Shown: positions 13,448-25,128 of the stretch, piece after piece
How the letters are laid out: every line of letters starts with the position of its first letter
Position numbering within the stretch: position 1 is the first letter of the stretch
Origin: Bugula neritina
Taxonomy: Eukaryota > Bryozoa > Gymnolaemata > Cheilostomatida > Bugulidae
Direction of reading: 5' to 3'
NCBI GenBank assembly: GCA_964035545.1
Contig: OZ037768.1
Span: forward strand, 23,896,819-23,960,818
Length of the DNA: 64,000 nucleotides
The notes under the pieces: model-generated
The model's database searches: none
The model's input: the letters and a program-made list of their open reading frames with translations, nothing else
Told to the model about the DNA's origin: nothing
Program-made: the position numbers and the translations under genes

Positions 13448-16400
13448 ATGTTATCAAGACTTGCTAAACCTACTGTAGCTTCATGCATTAATTCGTTTGT
13501 TCGATCGTTCAGTGTTTCGGCAAAGGTTAGTCATACTCATACTGATACTCATAGTGATAGTGTAAACATTAGTGATTACATTTTGATTTACTGATTAGTG
13601 ATTAACATTTTCATTTTTATTTACTTTTAGTTTTGTGTACTTTCAGTTTAAGTTTAACAATAACTTATAGTTATTGTTTTAAGTTTTAGATTTGCATGTA
13701 ACCGTAAGTTGTAATGTTGTAATTAAGACTTAAGTTTAACACCCACCTGGCTTTCTACTTCTAGTTCTTTTCACTTTGATTTCACGCTCAGACGCAGTTT
13801 TAGTTGAAGTTTAAGAAAGGGGAAAATCCAAGTTGTATATAAAAGTATATTAAATTGAAGAGTTCTTGCGCAATATGCCTGTTACGGGGTGCTCAGCAGG
13901 AATAATTAATCTGATCTGATCAAGTTTTTCAGGTTCCATACTTTTGAGGCTGAGAAAATTACCAACAGTAACAGTACATTAACTATAAATCAAAATTAAA
14001 AGTAACTTCATATAGTACTAATACTTAGCCTTATGCTTGTAGTTATAGTTATTGCTCATTTGCTATTGGCTAATTCATGTTGATGCTGATATTTGAAATT
14101 ATTAAATTTAATGGAGTTGAATTAAAAGTAAAACATTGATATTGATATTCACATTCATATTGATATTGGTGATGAAGCTCATTAATTAATATTATTAGTA
14201 ATACTAATAGTATTGCTATGAAGATCTATGTTATAATATCAATATTGTGAACCCGATAAATTTATTATTATGCTTGTAGTTATTATTATAGTATTATGAA
14301 TTGTTAATGTATAACAATAGATTACAATTGACTATTTTCAATATTACTAATAATATTATATTAAATTTTTATGCTTAGCATTTAAAATGAAATTCAAATT
14401 GTGTTAACATGAATTTCAATTTATTTTTATAAACATATGCCTAGGGTCTATAGCATTGACATTTAGGATTTTATTTTGTTATATATTTCTCAGTTGCAGA
14501 CTCTCCCCAGCTCCAGTGATGGGCAAGGAGTAAGTAATGTTAGAATTTGCCAGGTTGAATGTTCCTTGTCTTTAACTTTTGGGCAGTAATAATTGTCCTA
14601 TATTTATATTAATGATTGCTTTTGAATTTGTTTTGTGTCTCAAACATTTCTCAAGTGAATAAAAACAAGGTGAGATAGATGTCGCCAAGAGCTGCATTGC
14701 TATTAACTCCTCATAAAATGTTTCAATAATATTCATTTGCCAGATCATGAACTTCTGCTACAATCCACCAGATTTTTGTTAATAACTTGACTCTAATATG
14801 TTTACTGTACTCAATGGCACAAGTTTTTAACCTATTCACTCATGATTTTAACACGAGCTCACATATATGGAATGTCTGTTCAACTTTGTTTCATTGTGTT
14901 TTTATTATTTTCAACTCTCAAATCAGCATTGTCTGCTGCTATTTCAAGCTTTTGGTTGTCTGAGGCCTCTCGAGGGGAAATAATTCTATATTTCTATTAC
15001 CTAACCAAGTGCCTCATATTTGTGAATTTAAATGAGAGTTATAAATATATGAATATGCTAACTGAGGCAGCTAGTAGAGGTATGCTCATTGCTGTTTGTG
15101 GCTTATACAGATCATGTTAATGGAAATCTAAGAATGAAATTTATCTCCTCTCTTGAAATAATCAAAATAAAAATTGAATTCAGATTCAAATTAAAAAGCA
15201 GTTGTGTTTCAGCTTATCTTCCTGGATATGGCATTTCACATATTTCAGATCATGAATTTATGTTGCCGGGAATATTAGGTGAAGGTCAATACATCAACTA
15301 AGTAGTCTGCTTGGTCTTATTCAGTAAGTTGTTGTAAGTTGACAAAGTTGTTGAGCTGCAGTAAGAATGCTATTGTATTACACAGCGAGATGGTATGAAG
15401 GTAGCAGTACTGGGAGCTGCGGGTGGTATAGGTCAGCCCCTCTCCCTTCTGCTGAAGCTGAACCCCCTGGTTAGCCACCTCTCCTTGTTTGACATCGTGC
15501 ACACCCCAGGGGTGGCTGCTGACCTCAGTCACATGTGCACTCCGGCTCACGTGACTGGGCACATGGGCACTGACCAGTTGGAGGCGTGTCTTTCCGGCTC
15601 TAACATCGTAGTCATACCCGCCGGTGTACCCAGGAAGCCCGGTAAGTGTGTAAGTGTAGTGTACGTACAGTAGACAGCTGCTGATGTAGTGTACGTACAG
15701 TAGACAGCTGCTGATATAATGTAGTGTACGTACAGTAGACAGCTGCTGATGTAGTGTAGGTACAGTAGACAGCTGCTGATGTAGTGTAAGTACAGTAGGC
15801 AGCTGCTGATGTAGTGTACGTACAGTAGACAGCTGCTGATGTAGTGTACGTACAGTAGACAGCTGCTGATACAGTGTAGTGTACCGACATAATGGTGTTT
15901 CTAGGCATGACCAGGGACGACCTGTTCAACACAAACGCCTCTATTGTGAGAGACTTGGTGGACGCCTGCGCCAAGTTCTGTCCTGAGTCCATGATCTGCA
16001 TCATCTCAAACCCAGTAAGTGCTGCCATGCTGCCTCTGCTATGTGCTGCCTCTTGTTGCTAAGAGAAATGCAAAGCAGAACTTAGAATTATATATATTAT
16101 AAACCCCTTTTTAAGATGCGGGAAATGTTTCGAAATCGGTTAAGTACTACTTTTCACTCTGATGTGTTTGTATCACTTTGTTTCTCATAATTGTAACTAA
16201 CCATTAATAGTGCTACTCTACGTACTCAGTAACTATCAACTATTACTCTACTCTGTAACTATCAACTATTACTCTACTCAGTAACTATCAACTATTACTC
16301 TACTCAGTAACTGTCAACTATCACTCTACTCAGTAACTATTAATCATTACTCCAGGTAAACTCAACTGTCCCTATAGCCTCAGAGGTGATGAAACAGCGA

Positions 16401-18193
16401 GGAGTGTATGATCACAGGAGAGTGTTTGGAGTCACCACGCTGGATGTGGTTCGAGCCAACACCTTTGTAGCTGAGGCTAAGGTTGGTAACAGTCAGTCTT
16501 GACATGTATATCACTCTATACTCTATATCACTATATACTCTGTACTCTATGTTATATACTCTATATTATATACTCTATACTCTATATTATATACTCTATA
16601 CTCTATATTATATACTCTATACTCTATATTATATACTCTGTTCTCTATATTATATACTCTATACTCTGTATTATATACTCTGTATTCTATATTCTATATT
16701 ATATACTCTATACTCTATATTATATACTCTATATTATATACTCTGTATTCTATATTATATACTCTGTTCTCTATATTATATACTCTGTACTCTGTATTAT
16801 ATACTCTGTATTCTATATTATATACTCTGTTCTCTATATTATATACTCTATACTCTATATTATATACTCTATACTCTGTATTATATACTCTGTACTCTGT
16901 ATTATATACTCTGTATTCTATATTCTATATTCTATACTCTATACTCTATATTATATACTCTGTATTCTATATTATATACTCTGTACTCTATATTATATAC
17001 TCTATACTCTGTATTATATACTCTATACTCTGTATTATATACTCTATACTCTGTATTATATACTCTATACTCTGTATTATATACTCTATACTCTGTATTA
17101 TATACTCTATACTCTATATTATATACTCTATATACTTATATACTCTCTGTATTATATAACTGAACACATTAGCTGTGCTGTGTTGGAACACAATGAGTCC
17201 TTTACACTCCGTTACTTCTTTTCTTTATTTTTCAGTCAATTGACTACATCTTTTCTAACAGAGGGATTAACTTGCAGGCTATACTATTTCTATGTTCTAG
17301 TATATTCATTGTATATTCATTGTATTATATAATATACTATATACTATATACACGTGTTGTAGCACTATATTATATACTATATACACGTGTTGTAGGACAG
17401 AGATGTGGCCCATGTCAACGTACCAGTAATTGGGGGACACAGCGGGGAGACTATCGTACCTCTGCTTTCACAGGCTACTCCCAGAATTACCTTCCCTCGT
17501 GTAAGTATACGGCACATCTCTCTGTCTGTATGTCTCTCTGTCTGTATGTCTGTATGTCTGTCTGCATTGTATAGCTTGTAAGAACACAGCCGGCAGCTGC
17601 TGTGTGTGTATATTAGGTGTTTTACTCATGTTCATATGTCTGTATAGGAAGAGAGAACTAAAATGATAGAGAGAATACAGAACGCTGGTACAGAAGTGGT
17701 GGAAGCTAAAGCCGGCGCAGTAAGTGTCTATCTGTGTATAGTATATACTATATAGTATATGATATCTGCTGTAACATGTAGCCCCTTGCTGATTGGCTGA
17801 TTATCCTTTCCAGGGCTCGGCCACCCTCTCCATGGCGTACGCTGGAGCCAAGTTCACCGGGTCACTTCTGGACGCTTTGAACGGCAGAGAGGATGTTGTG
17901 GAGTGTACGTTTGTTCAGTCAGACGAGACGGAGTGTACTTACTTCGCTACTCCTATTCTACTCGGTGTAAGTTATATTCTACTATGTGTAAGTTATATTA
18001 TACTAGGTGTAAGTTATATTCTACTAGGTGTAAGTTATTCTTGCTATTTCAGAAACGTGGAATCGAGCAGAACCTTGGTATCGGCAGACTTGCTGACTTT
18101 GAGGTCAGCCTGCTAGAGAAAGCCATCCCAGAGCTGCAGAAGAACATCACAAAAGGAGAGGAATGGATCAAGTCAAATCCCGCCGGCCAATAG
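13448..18193 (+). CDS. MDH2: Malate dehydrogenase, mitochondrial (complete)
   Basis: NAD-dependent interconversion of malate and oxaloacetate in the mitochondrial matrix (TCA cycle, malate-aspartate shuttle). Eight exons: 13448-13525, 15386-15641, 15905-16014, 16356-16481, 17396-17500, 17648-17719, 17814-17966 and 18053-18193; 346 residues against 338 in human MDH2. Exon 1 is a presequence ([22 protein letters not shown]), rich in Arg/Lys/Ser with no acidic residues. Exon 2 carries the Rossmann motif [15 protein letters not shown] and the NAD-specifying acidic residue in LFDIVHTPG. The mobile loop [16 protein letters not shown] has its substrate-binding arginines. [15 protein letters not shown] (catalytic Asp and substrate Arg) and [13 protein letters not shown] (catalytic His) follow. 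The C-terminal part [39 protein letters not shown] is also intact. The closest family is unmistakable. Introns 2, 3, 4 and 7 hold tandem arrays. Confidence 0.97.
14500..14529 (+). other. Candidate 30-base in-frame cassette exon in MDH2 intron 1
   Basis: A 30-base segment is preceded by a T-rich tract ending TTGCAG and followed by GTAAGT. Both flanking exon borders are phase 0, so inclusion would insert the ten residues [10 protein letters not shown] between the mitochondrial presequence and the Rossmann fold without breaking the frame. It is visibly GC-richer than the surrounding intron. MDH2 proteins I know lack such an insert, so it may be optional or a chance splice-site pair. Confidence 0.3.
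15645..15880. repeat. About 30-base minisatellite in MDH2 intron 2
   Basis: Seven to eight units built on GTACGTACAGTAGACAGCTG start directly after the donor of exon 2, leaving only about 25 bases before the next exon. Each unit holds GTACGTAC and an ACAG. Confidence 0.9.
16205..16345. repeat. 25-base minisatellite in MDH2 intron 3
   Basis: Five units of CAGTAACTATCAACTATTAC followed by TCTACT, ending shortly before the acceptor of exon 4. Confidence 0.85.
16505..17155. repeat. TATACTCTATAT array in MDH2 intron 4
   Basis: About 650 bases of interleaved ATACTCTATATT and ATACTCTGTATT units. It is pyrimidine-rich on this strand, free of stops in two frames, and yields only artefact peptides (LYSILYT). 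Confidence 0.9.
17320..17395. repeat. Duplicated acceptor before MDH2 exon 5
   Basis: CACGTGTTGTAG occurs twice, 44 bases apart; the second copy is the functional 3' splice site at 17395. The shared unit also includes the TATACTATATAC tract before it. Confidence 0.8.
17955..18040. repeat. 21-base in-frame array of the MDH2 exon 7 donor
   Basis: The exon end TATTCTACTCGGT and donor GTAAGTTA recur three more times at 21-base steps, giving four 5' splice sites in a row. All steps keep the coding frame, and read-through stays open across the array. Confidence 0.9.
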
Positions 18194-18280
18194 AATGCCT
18201 CCTTACTTCATATCTAGCATTGCTGGCCAATGGAATGCCTCCTTACTTCAAATCTAGCATTGCTGGCCAATAGCATGCGT
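18180..18280 (+). repeat. 44-base repeat spanning the MDH2 stop codon
   Basis: GGCCAATAGAATGCCTCCTT, including the TAG stop, is followed by a second near-copy (GGCCAATGGAATGCC) and a partial third (GGCCAATAGCATGC). Only the first is in the reading frame; the second has lost the TAG. Confidence 0.85.
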
Positions 18281-18618
18281 CTTTGCTGTTAATATTTTGC
18301 ACCAAGAGCCTGTAGGGCCACCCCCTTACTACTAATACCTCAGAAAACACCAAATTAATACATTTCTTGTGTGTGTCTTGGAGTTGTCACACCTTCAGAC
18401 CAGATCTATCCCAATACTGTGTTGTTTAATTTGTTGGTCATTTGGATTTTATAAAATTTTGTAGAGAAATCTTGATGTGCAGAGTATTCTCAGACTAAGT
18501 AGGAAATTTTATTGTATCATAATAGCTGTTTGTCCTTGACATAACGCGGTTCAGGATTTTATATATTTTGTTCTATTTGGTTATCATGTGCCAAGTTTTC
18601 AGCTTTGGCTGTTTTGGT

Positions 18619-18624
18619 AATAAA
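18619..18624 (+). terminator. Poly(A) signal for MDH2
   Basis: AATAAA about 430 bases after the MDH2 stop codon, the first canonical hexamer on the plus strand in the 3' region. Inferred from position and consensus only. Confidence 0.5.
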
Positions 18625-19501
18625 GAGTTTAAAATGGACCCATTTGTACTCTCTTATTGCCAGCGTATAACTAGATGCTTAATGTGTATCCACTACCAGG
18701 CTAATTACCTACCAGGATGTCAAGAATCACCTGCAAACACTGATGAATCATGCAATATTCAGTTTCTCTAACTGAACTTTATTTCCTGTGTTGCTACCTT
18801 CATAATGTCTTGTTGCTCTATTTAGTGTGTTTACATGCTGCAAATAGCTAGTTAGTAGTAGCTAGTAATTAAATTGCTTCTGTGTGCATGTATGACTTGG
18901 CTGGTATGAGTGTATGACCTAGAGGGTATTGATTGATTGATTTATTGCATATCACAGACATGAAAACACTTTGTGAAATTCAGTGTAAATACTGACTATA
19001 ATAAATAGTCATGAACGAAATTGGAAAAATCTCAGAACTCTGCTGGATTATTTAGAATAAAAATTATTCAAAGTATACATTTTAAATGTTATAAGAACGT
19101 TTTATAGCAAGCATTCTAATTGGTGCAGCTTGCTGCTTGTTGAATAATTTGAAATAGCCAATTCTAGTGCACACAGCTTCATTGTACATTTTCTGACGAT
19201 AAGGAATAAAAATGGAGTGTTGGGTTCATTGTATCTTGTAACTAGGCATCAATAAGGATCCAAGAGTTCAACTTGGATAACACATTTGTGTATAATAGGA
19301 GTTGTTATCTTTGGAATATAAAGTGACCTAACCAATGAACTCAATAATTATTAACTATTCCAGCTCAGTGGACCTAACACTGTCGTGGTCCAAAATGCTG
19401 TAGCCACACTAATGCCGATAACTATTCATACGGAATTAGAGACGCTAAACTAGAAGAACTTTTGTGAAAGTTTACAATACGCTTGCGTAGCTTCCTTAGT
19501 A

Positions 19502-19512
19502 AACATGGCGGT
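19502..19512 (+). promoter_or_regulatory. YY1-like site / possible upstream ORF before WDR90
   Basis: AACATGGCGGT matches the YY1 core (AANATGGCGGC) except for the last base and lies about 140 bases upstream of the WDR90 start codon, where such initiator-linked sites usually sit in animal housekeeping promoters. If it is transcribed, the same ATG opens a 7-codon upstream ORF (MAVDMKI, stop) ahead of the main start. Confidence 0.35.
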
Positions 19513-19643
19513 AGATATGAAAATTTGATTAGTACCCCTATTTTTTGCAAATGTTACACATGGTCACTAAATTTCGCCCGTCTTATCATTGATGTGAACA
19601 GCTTTGAAATTTTTTGAAATCATATCTAGTCATTTTATTTGTC

Positions 19644-22600
19644 ATGTCTGCAGGTTAGTGTTATCTCACATGTAATTTACTCACAAAGTTAAAATCGTTA
19701 CGGTTATTTTCATTTTCATTTTGATTTTCTTTTGAAAAAAAAGTTAAAAAAGTTCGTGCTACTTTTACTTTTAATTATTAGTTTTTTCAGTATTATGATA
19801 ATTTTTGAATCAACAGTAACCTCAACGTTCAGCTCAATTTGAACTTAGGTGGTAGTTCCGGATTAGTTTGAGTTTCTTTTAAAAAGAGTGATTGACTAAT
19901 CTCTAATCAGTTCAAATAGTTATGATTTTAAATGTAAGTATTTTATTTTAAAATAAAATTAATCATAATTGAAAGCATCATTTTTATTGAGTTGTCTGTT
20001 TAATTTTTTTCAACGATTATACTATTCTTGGCTTATGTTAAATTTAAAGTTAATGTAGGCTGAAAAACTTACTAAATTTAATTTAGAATGGCATTCTGAT
20101 AGTTATACTGATGGTGATACTCATACTGAAATTAATTGTTGACATTTCAATATTGTTCATAGTATATTAGTAATATTTGTGAATGATTTTAAACTATAAA
20201 TGTTAGTAAGTATTTGAGGTTTACTAAACGAAATAAAAGTAATGCTGATAAAAGTTTATTGTTGAGGGTTGATCGTATCACACATTGGCTGTAATTGTAT
20301 GACCAACATGATAAGTTGATCTTTTAGTTTGGCAGCATCCCTATGTGAATGTCTTTAGACATTTTGATATAGCTCAATGGAAGAAATCAGCTAAAGAAGG
20401 TGATGTTTCAACATGCATGGTATGCAATCGATTTATGTATACAAGATTCTGTAGCTCATGACTTTTATCTTTTATTTCTAGGCTACCCTGTTTTAGGCAA
20501 ATGAGAGCTTGATTCTCTTTTGTCAAAAGGATCACAACTATTTGTTTTTTCTTAAGATATAATTGAATTTTGTGTAATGAAAGAAAAAGTTGTCTAGCCT
20601 GTCTTTAAATGTCATTACAAATATTGTAAAAGTTTAAACAAATAAAATCATGGTTTGGTTGTGTTTTACTTATTTAATCAAACTTCAATGACCTTGTCTA
20701 TCTTAATTCCTGACACCGTATTGATAATAGACTACACTTTTATGAAATATGCATATAATAAGATAACTTACAAACAATTTGGTGCTTTTTAGGATAAGAC
20801 AGTGAAATGTACGGTGTACAGAGTTGTTGGAGTGATCCCCGCGAATAACTATATTCAGCTACCAAAAACGGGCTCGCAGTCGCTGGGTTTAACCGGCAGA
20901 TATGTTTACATTTCCTTCAAACCAATTCCTGAGCGGTACTTTGTCATGCATCTTGATGTTGCCAGCGAAGATGGTCTGATAATCAGGTGAGACATGACTC
21001 ATACTCTGATGATCAGGTGAGATATGACTCATACTATGATAATCAGGTAATACATGACTCATACTATGATAATCAGGTAATACATGACTCATATTATGAT
21101 AATCAGGTAATACATGACTCATACTATGATAATCAGGTGAGAGATGACCCATACTCTGATAATCAGGTGATGCATGACTCATTTTCTTAAATACTATGAG
21201 AATGTATTTAATTTGAGGCTTTGCTTGTCATTGAAATAGTTGAAATGATTAAATTTCGAATAAAAAGCTTTAAAACTGTCATTTAAGTTATTTTTGTATG
21301 AATTTTATAATCACTTCATTCCTGATTATGTAGTATTTCTTTGGGCTGTATACAATGTATTGTTTTGTATTGTAGGATTTCATTTTCTAATCTGTTTAAA
21401 GAATTCAAGTCGACATCAACATGGCTGCAGTTTCCTTTTGTGGTCACTCCTGCTCAGGATACTGTGGAGTATCAGACTAGTCGTCTCACTAAACTCGGTC
21501 AGTAGAATCAAGAGAACTAGGGCTATGTTAGAGCTATTCTGTACATTATGTATTCCTGTGAGGAGTTTTACAGGAATTTAGTGTTGGCTGATTTGATTGG
21601 CCGATGATATGAGCTTGTTGATTGGCTAATTATTGTATAAACACAACACTTTGAGGTCTTCTGTATTTACCATGTCTTCAGATAGTATAGAATTACTAAC
21701 CAACGGAATATTTTGTGTTCTACAATGTAGGTAGACCCAAATGTTTACAACATAATTTATTTTTACTATCATTTTTCTTTACCTAATGCATTCATAGGAT
21801 TCTTTATCTCCAAATAGATGATTTTTATGGAAAGGTGTATTCAGCTAATACATAATACTGTCACTGTACTGCAGTTCTTTTTGTATTAACATCCTGTTTA
21901 TATGCATATACAATGTCTAATGTCTATACAACAGCTGAACCTTGCGCTGCCCCCCAGTCTACTAGATGGACTCTACTAGTACTAGACTTACAGTATATGC
22001 TGAGTATCTACCTCAACAGGGCTTACAGTCATGTCAAAACTTTGAGAATGTGTGCCAACACTCTGATTAAAGGCCTTTACACTAGTGACAATTACTATGA
22101 GCCAGGTACGTCATGGGTTGTCAAGCACCTGCTGTCACCAATTGTGTCATGTTGATAGCATTTGCTATTGCTGTCACACAGTAACTGATAGTTATCACTT
22201 ATGCCTGCACTTGTTAGTGACCAACACTGGCTGATACTTGTCAATTGTGTGTATATGCACTAGCAGGCACTGACTAACACTTGCCAGCTCTGATGTCACT
22301 TCTCCCCTGCTGATGTATGAATCATGTCTGTAGGCACTAGCAGGCACTGACTAACACTTGTCAGCTCTGATGTCACTTCTCCCTGCTGATGTATGAATCA
22401 TGTCTGCAGATGCTATCAGTAACAAAGACTTTATATTTCTTTCAGGCATAAGTTTGGATGAAGCTAAGCGACTGGGACTCCCTGAGAGAGGTATTCAGGC
22501 TCTACCTAGAGAGTTATCTTTCCCTCTTCAAAAATCTGAAAAGTGGCATGAGAAATATGACCTAATAAGGTATAGTGGAATATGACCTAATAAGGTATAT

Positions 22601-25128
22601 TCGAATATGACCTAATAAGATATAGTGGAATATAACCTAATAAAATATAGCAGAATATTTTAGGAGTAAAGTAGTAATATTCCTATGTTTGAAAAAGCAA
22701 AGAAATTAACATTTTTATTCCAAATTAGTTGTGACAAAGTGATTACCTCTACCAATGCAGTACTACAGTTACACCTGGTTAGTACCAGTTGGTATTAGTT
22801 AAAATTTAATTCAAAAGGAGACTATTTTGCTTTGTTGCCAAAATCAATGTTTAGTCACCACCAAGATGTGTTTCTTTCAGTGCAGTTTTCAGCACTTTCA
22901 GAAAGTATTTTGCTTGTGATGAAATTATTGAATGAAAATGAGATTTGGTTGAGAGATGCAGTTCCGATGTGCGTTCTGTGTGACAGATTGTCACTTATTG
23001 TTGAGCTCGTCGTCTAACTCTGTGTGCAGGTTTCCTTCAGAAAGCAACAAAACTCCACAGGAAGTTCTGAGCAAATTTGATAACATGTCGTTAAAACTGG
23101 CTCAGTCTAAACCCTCTGCCAGCCACTCGAAATCTCGTACCTCAAAACAGAGATCTGGCAACTCCGGCTTGGTGGGATCTCCTGTGAAAAGTACCGGAAG
23201 GATATCTAGCAAATCATCTAAAATCATTCACAAGGTTAGGAAAACTGATGCTACAGCTTTTGGCTTTAAAAAGACTAGCAATATGAGCCCTACTGAAAAA
23301 GGTTTTTAATCAGAAATTCAACTCAATGTACTATTGAAAATATATTTTGACTTTTTAGAGCTGATTAAAACTTGTAATAAAATCATCATACAGGCATCTA
23401 CTTGAGTTGGTGTGTAGCTAATCTTAGTGTATTTGATAGTGATAATGGTTTTTTACAAAATTGTGGCAACATTTTCATTTATGCACATATTGATATTGAT
23501 ATAAAAACACAATGTTAAGGTAATTAGAAATGCATGGGCATGTTGATCTCAATTATTTGTAAACCATAGCTAATGTAATGTACAAATAGTTGAGATTTTA
23601 CTAACTTATGATCTTGCATGTGATTAAATGAAATTTGTTTCTGTCACTATTTCAGATTATAAATATTTTTAGTGACATTTATCAGTATTCTCAGCCTACA
23701 TGAAAGGAAGTATGCAGTGACATTGTAATTAACATACTCATTTAGTGACTGTTACCTCTGTTATTAGAGATCTGAGTCAGCCCCTCAGCTGCCCGAGGTA
23801 GGTTTGGATGAGCATGCTCACTTGTTCCTTGACGGAGTCGGTCTCAGGGAGAATGTTCCAGAAGCTGGCTACGAGCCAAGAGAAGTGCATGTGGTGGCGG
23901 ACTCCAAGAAGTCCAACAGCCGGCCCACTTCTGTCATGGGGGCGGAGTCCAAACTCAAAAGTAGAAAAACTGTGTCCTCTGATTACCAGAAATCTTCCTC
24001 ACAGGTGGGGGATAACTCTCTGTGATTGCTTCATTGATCTAATGAGTCATTCCCTTACAGGCAAGAGAATAACTCCTAGAACAGTTATTTTGCCTTCTGC
24101 TCCGCAAAATGTTCTCAACTATCTGACATCTGGCTGTATGAAAATAATCACTTTTATGTTTTGATAAACCCTCTGTTGGGTACGTTTTAGTAATCAGTCA
24201 TCTATATGTCCAGATGTTTGTGACATAATTGTTTGAATATATTTATGCTTCTCACTCGATGAATTTTTCTTTCTAAACCTGTTTACTAATAACCTGATAT
24301 ACATCGGCTTGATATACGTCTGCTATGTACGTCTGCTTACTAATCACTTGATATACGCCTGCTTACTAATCACTTGATATACGTCTGCTTACTAATCACT
24401 TGATATACGTCTGCTTACTGATCACTTGATATACGTCTGCTTACTAATCACTTGATATACGTCTGCTTACTGATCACTTGATATACGTCTGCTTACTAAT
24501 CACTTGGTATACGTCTGCTTACTAATCACTTGATATACGTCTGCTTACTAATCACTTGATATACGTCTGCTTACTGATCACTTGATATACGTCTGCTTAC
24601 TGATCACTTGATATACGTCTGCTTACTGATCACTTGATATACGTCTGCTTACTGATCACTTGATATACGTCTGCTTGCTGATCACTTGATATACCTCTGC
24701 TTACTGATCACTTGATATACGTCTGCTTACTAATCACTTGATATACGTCTGCTTACTGATCACTTGATATACGTCTGCTTACTGATCACTTGATATACGT
24801 CTGCTTACTGATCACTTGATATACCTCTGCTTACTGATCACTTGATATACGTCTGCTTACTGATCACTTGATATACGTCTGCTTACTGATCACTTGATAT
24901 ACCTCTGCTTACTGATCACTTGATATACGTCTGCTTACTGATCACTTGATATACGTCTGCTTACTGATCACTTGATATACGTCTGCTTACTGGTCACTTG
25001 ATATACGTCTGCTTCCTAATCACTTGATATACGTCTGCTTACTAATCAATTATTTGTCTTTCATATACTAGAGAGTTCGATTCCCTCTGGCACCAGATCT
25101 GGAAGACGTGGACAGAAGTAACTATAAG
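19644..25128 (+). CDS. WDR90: WDR90 exons 1-9: CFA20 domain and linker
   Basis: Exons: 19644-19653, 20328-20419, 20793-20986, 21376-21497, 21935-22105, 22446-22569, 23030-23234, 23768-24004 and 25072-25128. Coding in exon 1 is only ten bases (Met-Ser-Ala plus one base); the joined Val leads into WQHPYVNVFRHF, which fixes the start. Exons 2-6 code the CFA20/DUF667 fold: YIQLPKTGSQSLGLTGRYVY, FSNLFKEFKSTSTWLQFPF, WTLLVLDLQYMLSIYLN and LPRELSFPLQK are all family motifs. Exons 7-9 code a Ser/Lys-rich, probably disordered linker (SKSRTSKQRSGNSG). Introns after exons 3 and 6 carry arrays seeded by the 5' splice junction, and a large 26-base satellite precedes exon 9. Confidence 0.93.

Larger units (their letters stand above)
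18194..19643. other. MDH2 3' UTR and spacer before WDR90
   Basis: The first AATAAA after the MDH2 stop is at 18619-18624, giving a 3' UTR of about 430 bases. The UTR begins with a tandem repeat that includes the stop codon (listed separately). From about 18900 on there is AT-rich sequence with no gene recognised. The last 150 bases before WDR90 contain a YY1-like site. Confidence 0.5.

Noticed and set aside
16483-17332. 226- and 277-residue plus-strand open frames
   Set aside because: They are the TATACTCTATAT array of MDH2 intron 4 read in two frames; flanking MDH2 exons join cleanly across it.
24285-25045. CRISPR-like regular repeat array
   Set aside because: The 26-base units are directly adjacent with no unique spacers, lie inside an intron of an animal gene, and there are no cas genes.
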